From: Candidatus Parcubacteria bacterium | Lineage (GTDB): Bacteria; Patescibacteriota; Minisyncoccia; Phycocordibacterales; SBAW01 | Direction of reading: 5' to 3' | Length of the DNA stretch: 8,628 nucleotides | NCBI GenBank assembly: GCA_019661855.1 | Contig: JAIFWM010000035.1 | Coordinates: 1 to 8,628 of the forward strand | Shown: piece after piece, positions 5,657-8,628 of the stretch | How the letters are laid out: each line of letters begins with the position of its first letter | How positions within the stretch are numbered: position 1 is the stretch's first letter | Notes under the pieces: generated by a model | The model's database searches: none | The model's input: only the letters and a program-made list of their open reading frames with translations | Told to the model about the DNA's origin: nothing | Position numbers and translations under genes: made by a program

Positions 5657-6565
5657 ATGAAAAACAGTATGACAATAAGTAAATTCGCAGTCGGGACGCT
5701 TGGAGCGGTCGTCTTTGCACTTGCGCTTGTGTTCGCAGTAGCTCCAACTACGCATGCTCAAGAGTTTGATGGCTTCGACGGCTATTCAGACTGCTCTGAC
5801 TGTGGATATGACTATAGCTACGATTCAGGCTTCGATGGCTTTGATGGAGTAGATAGCTGTGACTGGGACTGTGGTTCTGGTTACGATGGCTACACTGGTA
5901 GCGACTGCAACGACTTCGGTTGTGGCGGTGGTTACGGTGGAGGTTCGTATGGTGGCGGTTCGTGGGGTGGTGGCGTATATGTCGCACCTACGCACACTAC
6001 TACTGTGACGCCTTCAGTAAATAACGTTAACAACAACTACAACACCAATAACAATCAAAACGTTAACAATGTTAACGTGACGGTTGGTTCAACTGACAAT
6101 GATAATAATGATGATCACAACGATCACAATTACAGCAATCACAATCGCCATATCTCATACAACCCACCGGTTGTTTACAATCCTCCGGTCTACACTCCGT
6201 ACGTAACTCTTTCTCAAGTTCCTTATACTGGTCTTGAGTTGGGCTTCTGGGGTACGGTCGCATATTGGGGCTTCTTGGTTCTCTGGTGCTTGCTCGCAGC
6301 ATACTTGATCGCTGTTAAGAAAGTGCACACGCGCTGGGCTAACCGCATCAAAGTATTTCTCTTCGGAGATGATTCAATAGTTTCTCACCCTGCATACATG
6401 CAAGTTGAGACTCCTGTGTTTGCTGCAGCATCAGCTGCCGTTGCTCCACAAATTGCAACTCTTGGCGAAGTGCATACGCACAACGCTTCGACTGCAGTTG
6501 CGAATGACAGTGAGGAGGATACTACCGACCCGTTCATTCTCTCTCAAATCAATCGCTACAACTAA
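5657..6565 (+). CDS. Secreted low-complexity surface protein with VPYTG sorting-like signal
   Basis: The protein has 302 residues. A signal peptide ends at about THA34. Residues 35-90 are rich in Asp, Gly, Tyr and Cys, with three cysteine pairs (46/49, 68/72, 84/89) set in repeated DGFDG/DGYDG units. Residues 90-106 are a Gly-rich GGYGGGSYGGGSWGGG run. Residues 118-145 are Asn/Val-rich, 146-166 Asn/Asp/His-rich, and 168-182 Pro/Tyr-rich (NPPVVYNPPVYTPY). VPYTG (188-192) then precedes a hydrophobic segment (about 196-220) and a basic stop (KKVHTR), the order of an LPXTG-type sorting signal. Unusually, an 82-residue polar tail follows the membrane segment. With the sortase upstream this is the best candidate substrate in the window, but the long tail makes a stable membrane protein with a cytoplasmic domain an alternative. 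The Asp/Cys and His regions suggest metal or Ca binding (inference only). Confidence 0.85.
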   Translation: MKNSMTISKFAVGTLGAVVFALALVFAVAPTTHAQEFDGFDGYSDCSDCGYDYSYDSGFDGFDGVDSCDWDCGSGYDGYTGSDCNDFGCGGGYGGGSYGGGSWGGGVYVAPTHTTTVTPSVNNVNNNYNTNNNQNVNNVNVTVGSTDNDNNDDHNDHNYSNHNRHISYNPPVVYNPPVYTPYVTLSQVPYTGLELGFWGTVAYWGFLVLWCLLAAYLIAVKKVHTRWANRIKVFLFGDDSIVSHPAYMQVETPVFAAASAAVAPQIATLGEVHTHNASTAVANDSEEDTTDPFILSQINRYN

Positions 6566-6586
6566 TTAGTTGCTCCAAAGCATTGT

Positions 6587-6622
6587 CAAAGAAAATCCCC
6601 GCCATGGCGGGGATTTTCTTTG
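6587..6622. terminator. Bidirectional terminator, perfect 36-bp palindrome
   Basis: Arms of 17 bp (6587-6603 and 6606-6622) flank a central AT. The GC-rich core CCCCGCC/GGCGGGG is bordered by AAAGAAAAT and ATTTTCTTT, so it can end transcripts from both sides. It lies 21 nt after the VPYTG protein stop and 19 nt after the convergent thrS stop. Confidence 0.95.
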
Positions 6623-6641
6623 CCCTGAGGGATTCGAAGGG

Positions 6642-7877
6642 CTACACGCGCGTTTTAATCTCCTCTTTTAATTTCGAAATTATTTCTTCGACAGAAAGCG
6701 CGCCTACTTTGCCTTGGCGACCCTCGAGTGTTGCGGTTCCTGCCGACACCTCGGCATCGCCAATTACCAGTGTGTAGGGGATTTTAAGTGTTTTAGCTTC
6801 ACGGATTTTTTTACCTAAGGTCTCGTTGCTCTCATCTAGTTCGGTGCGAATGCCTGCAGCTTTCATTTGTTGTTGAACTGTGCGCGCAAAATCTTTGTGC
6901 GCATCGGAGATAGGTAAAATGCGTGCTTGCACAGGGCTAAGCCACGTAGGAAGCACTCCCTCAAAGTGTTCAAGAAGCACTGCCGCGCAGCGCTCGAGTG
7001 AACCTGCAATCGCTGCATGGATCATAACAATCCGTTCTTTCTCTCCTTTTTCGTTTACACAGGTTAGGTCAAAGCGTTCAGGCATGTTCATGTCGAGTTG
7101 TATGGTTGCTACCTGCCATTCGCGGCCTGCGGCGTTCTTTGCCATGAAGTCGAGCTTGGGTCCGTAGAGTGCTGCTTCGCCAGGGCCTTCAAACGTGTCG
7201 GCACCGCGCTCTTCGGCAAGACTGCGGATTTCGCTTTCAGCTTTGTCCCAAATTGCTGGAGTGCCAATATATTTCTCTGGCGCTTGAGGGTCGCGAAAAG
7301 AGAGTCGTACGCGCAAGGTGAATCCAAATTGTTTATAAAAGGTGTCGACAATGTCCCAGATCTTTAAAAACTCTTCGCGCACTTGGGTGGTGCGGCAAAA
7401 GACATGTGCATCATCTTGAGTAATAGAGAGTACGCGCGTAAGCCCCCCAAGTTCGCCCGACTGCTCATCGCGGTAGACCATGGTGGTTTCGGCATAGCGC
7501 TGCGGCATCTCGCGGTACGAAAAGGGGCGACGATTAAAAATCTGTGTGTGATGCGGGCAGTTCATAGGCTTCATTGCATATTCCTTGCCCTCTCGCGAAG
7601 TTATTTTAAAGAGATCATCTGCAAATTTGTCCCAGTGGCCTGAAGTTTCGTACAACTCTTTTTTAGTAATGTGGGGGATAGTGACCTGTTCGTAGCCGCG
7701 CGCTTCGCGCATCTCCCAGATAAATTTGTCTAACTCGTTGCGAAAAATAGTGCCCTTGGGCGTCCACAAGGGGAGTCCTGGTCCCACGAGGTCCGAGAAG
7801 GTAAATAGATCTAACTCTTTGCCAATAACACGATGGTCTTTTTCTTCCATATAAGTAGAACTCATTCTGCCATGCAT
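6642..7877 (-). CDS. thrS: Threonyl-tRNA synthetase lacking N-terminal TGS and editing domains
   Basis: The protein has 411 residues, against about 640 for E. coli ThrRS, and attaches threonine to tRNA-Thr using ATP. It begins almost directly at the class II catalytic core (KDHRVIGKELDLF, 13-25). Motif 2 contains Arg136 (MVYRDEQSGELGGLTR), motif 3 contains Arg296 (GSLERCAAVLLEHF), and the zinc ligands Cys107, His158 and His287 match E. coli Cys334, His385 and His511 in order and nearly in spacing. Residues about 310-411 form the anticodon-binding domain (TWLSPVQARILPISD...RTELDESNETLGKKIREAK...LVIGDAE). The TGS domain and the domain that clears mischarged Ser-tRNA-Thr are absent, and no remnant of them lies upstream. 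An in-frame TAA directly precedes the ATG at 7877; later in-frame ATGs are at 7865 and 7850. None has a Shine-Dalgarno sequence, so the exact start is open. Confidence 0.95.
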   Translation of the reverse strand: MHGRMSSTYMEEKDHRVIGKELDLFTFSDLVGPGLPLWTPKGTIFRNELDKFIWEMREARGYEQVTIPHITKKELYETSGHWDKFADDLFKITSREGKEYAMKPMNCPHHTQIFNRRPFSYREMPQRYAETTMVYRDEQSGELGGLTRVLSITQDDAHVFCRTTQVREEFLKIWDIVDTFYKQFGFTLRVRLSFRDPQAPEKYIGTPAIWDKAESEIRSLAEERGADTFEGPGEAALYGPKLDFMAKNAAGREWQVATIQLDMNMPERFDLTCVNEKGEKERIVMIHAAIAGSLERCAAVLLEHFEGVLPTWLSPVQARILPISDAHKDFARTVQQQMKAAGIRTELDESNETLGKKIREAKTLKIPYTLVIGDAEVSAGTATLEGRQGKVGALSVEEIISKLKEEIKTRV

Positions 7878-7892
7878 TTATTAAAAAATAAA

Positions 7893-7910
7893 CCCCGTCA
7901 TTTGACGGGG
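7893..7910 (-). terminator. Terminator hairpin between the small gene and thrS
   Basis: CCCCGTCA (7893-7900) pairs with TGACGGGG (7903-7910). On the minus strand it is followed by TTTATTTTTT, an intrinsic terminator shape. The stop codon of the small gene (7898-7900) lies inside the stem, and the thrS ATG at 7877 is only 15 nt beyond it. It may also act on thrS expression by limiting read-through. Confidence 0.8.
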
Positions 7911-8338
7911 GTACCTGTCTCCTTTGCCTGTTCTTCCTGGTAGTGCAAAAAGCTTGAACAAGCTCTTTGTAAGTCGGTGCAGAACGAGAGTTTATCGGTT
8001 GGCGTCGAATGGGTGAGAGCGTAGATCGCACTACGGCCTCGATTTCGCAGCTCAAAACGGGTGAGGAAGTAAATTTTCTTTACCGGTTTTGTTGATAGAG
8101 GGTTAGTTCCATACCGTTCTTCTGAATATTTTTGCCAAAACACATGTGCCTGGCCCTCCGTGTCCATGAGAATTTTTAATTTGTTAATCAAGGCTTCGCA
8201 AGATTTTTCATCGAGAATTTTTAATTTGTTAATCAAGGCTTCGCAAGATTTTTCATCATCGCCCTCACATAGTTCAACAATGACTTCTGTACACAAACGG
8301 GTGATCTCTTGTACCAGAGCGCGAATTTGCTTGTCCAT
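7898..8338 (-). CDS. Small hypothetical protein with an exact internal 15-residue duplication
   Basis: I do not recognise this 146-residue protein. It has no signal peptide or membrane segment and looks cytoplasmic. The N-terminal half is helical and acidic (MDKQIRALVQEITRLCTEVI), followed by two identical copies of DEKSCEALINKLKIL, then a mixed alpha/beta half (HVFWQKYSEERYGTN, KKIYFLTRFELRNRG, AIYALTH) and a Gln/Glu-rich end. The ATG at 8338 is chosen because GGGAGGA lies 4 nt upstream; in-frame starts at 8392 and beyond would overlap the promoter and the previous terminator. The gene lies 20 nt upstream of thrS in the same direction, but a terminator separates them, so a shared operon is doubtful. 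Confidence 0.75.
   Translation of the reverse strand: MDKQIRALVQEITRLCTEVIVELCEGDDEKSCEALINKLKILDEKSCEALINKLKILMDTEGQAHVFWQKYSEERYGTNPLSTKPVKKIYFLTRFELRNRGRSAIYALTHSTPTDKLSFCTDLQRACSSFLHYQEEQAKETGTPVK
8168..8257. repeat. Perfect 45-bp tandem duplication
   Basis: Bases 8168-8212 and 8213-8257 are identical and directly adjacent. Each unit encodes 15 residues on the minus strand (DEKSCEALINKLKIL), so the reading frame is kept. Identity at every base including synonymous positions points to a recent duplication, a copy-number-variable site, or an assembly artefact. Confidence 0.97.
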
Positions 8339-8342
8339 AGTG

Positions 8343-8349
8343 TCCTCCC
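8343..8349 (-). promoter_or_regulatory. Shine-Dalgarno site of the small hypothetical gene
   Basis: GGGAGGA on the minus strand lies 4 nt before the ATG at 8338 and decides that start. Confidence 0.75.
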
Positions 8350-8363
8350 GAACATCCGCCGCC

Positions 8364-8392
8364 ATTTGAACATACATTCGTATTTCGCACAA
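8364..8392 (-). promoter_or_regulatory. Possible promoter of the small hypothetical gene
   Basis: On the minus strand TTGTGC (8392-8387) is followed after 17 nt by TCAAAT (8369-8364), which is preceded by TGT. Both hexamers are imperfect. The site sits between the preceding terminator and the Shine-Dalgarno sequence, where a promoter is needed. Confidence 0.35.
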
Positions 8393-8394
8393 TA

Positions 8395-8416
8395 AAAAAG
8401 CCCCGCCGAAGCGGGG
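8395..8416 (-). terminator. Terminator of the gene entering from the right edge
   Basis: On the minus strand CCCCGC, loop TTCG, GCGGGG (8416-8401) is followed by CTTTTTTATT, a textbook intrinsic terminator with a stable UUCG loop. It begins 15 nt after the stop codon at 8432-8434. Confidence 0.9.
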
Positions 8417-8431
8417 AAGTGGAGTGGTGCT

Positions 8432-8628
8432 TTATGTAAGTTGTGCGAACATGATCTGAACGTCTTTTCTTTTTGGGAAGTCATCGACCGCTGTGATGAT
8501 CCTGTTACACAGAACTGTAACCCTGGGTGTGTATCTATTTTCCATGGCTACATCACGAATGGTGCCGAAGGTGCGCCACACGTTATTTTCGAATGAGCGA
8601 TTATGCTTTACCGCGAAGTCACGATTTA
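8432..8628 (-). CDS. Partial hypothetical protein, C-terminal 64 residues
   Basis: An open frame enters from the right edge and reads 64 codons to TAA at 8432-8434. It contains NRDFAVKHNRSFENNVWRTF, a middle part TPRVTVLCNRII, and ends in KDVQIMFAQLT. The other two minus-strand frames carry stops within the first three codons from the edge, and the terminator 15 nt downstream supports a real gene end. I do not recognise the family. The visible part is soluble and mixed in character with many basic residues. The start and most of the gene lie outside the window. Confidence 0.6.
   Translation of the reverse strand, partial: NRDFAVKHNRSFENNVWRTFGTIRDVAMENRYTPRVTVLCNRIITAVDDFPKRKDVQIMFAQLT

Noticed and set aside
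5748..6302. His/Arg/Ser-rich and Cys-rich minus-strand open frames
   Set aside because: They mirror the low-complexity codons of the VPYTG protein, which has the promoter, signal peptide and terminator.
7878..7920. T-box riboswitch upstream of thrS
   Set aside because: The interval is too short and holds only one terminator hairpin; no specifier loop or T-box sequence is visible.
8168..8257. CRISPR-like array
   Set aside because: The two units are directly adjacent without spacers and are coding, so this is a tandem duplication.

Overview
The window reads as a fragment of a Candidate Phyla Radiation (Parcubacteria-like, perhaps Kaiserbacteria-like) genome, or of a metagenome contig of that kind. 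The reasons are a CPR-style gyrase B, a threonyl-tRNA synthetase reduced to its catalytic and anticodon-binding domains, several genes that start without a Shine-Dalgarno sequence and with almost no leader, and a sortase next to wall- or membrane-attached low-complexity proteins. This taxonomic call is inference; no rRNA or tRNA gene is present. The standard code fits (TAA, TAG and TGA all end genes).

Layout, left to right. A small secreted ClpP-fold-like protein (60-482, minus) ends at a hairpin (20-44) and is divergent from gyrB (602-2627, plus). gyrB is split by a frameshift near 1214-1219. Its acidic insert carries a copy of a widely dispersed repeat (2366-2384). gyrB converges on a CARDB-type surface protein (2685-3806, minus), and the two share a 20-bp-stem bidirectional terminator (2629-2673). 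The surface protein is divergent from a sortase (3929-4576, plus); between them is a symmetric pair of promoters whose -35 boxes form a 9-bp palindrome. Next come an unrecognised secreted Cys-containing protein (4677-5486, plus) and a secreted Asp/Gly/Cys/Asn-rich protein with a VPYTG sorting-like signal (5657-6565, plus). The latter converges on thrS (6642-7877, minus) over a perfect 36-bp palindromic terminator. On the right, a small hypothetical gene with an exact 45-bp in-frame duplication (7898-8338, minus) and the 3' end of another minus-strand gene (8432-8628) each finish at their own hairpin.

How the parts relate. The centre (2685-6565) is a cell-envelope module: a membrane-anchored adhesion-like protein, a sortase, and a candidate sortase substrate, with one foreign-looking secreted gene between enzyme and substrate. 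gyrB and thrS are housekeeping genes at its borders. Two styles of translation start coexist. gyrB, the CARDB protein, sortase, the VPYTG protein and thrS lack a usable Shine-Dalgarno sequence, whereas the three accessory genes with visible starts (60-482, 4677-5486, 7898-8338) each have one 4-6 nt before the ATG and are bounded by private hairpins. This suggests that the accessory genes were added more recently, possibly from other bacteria.
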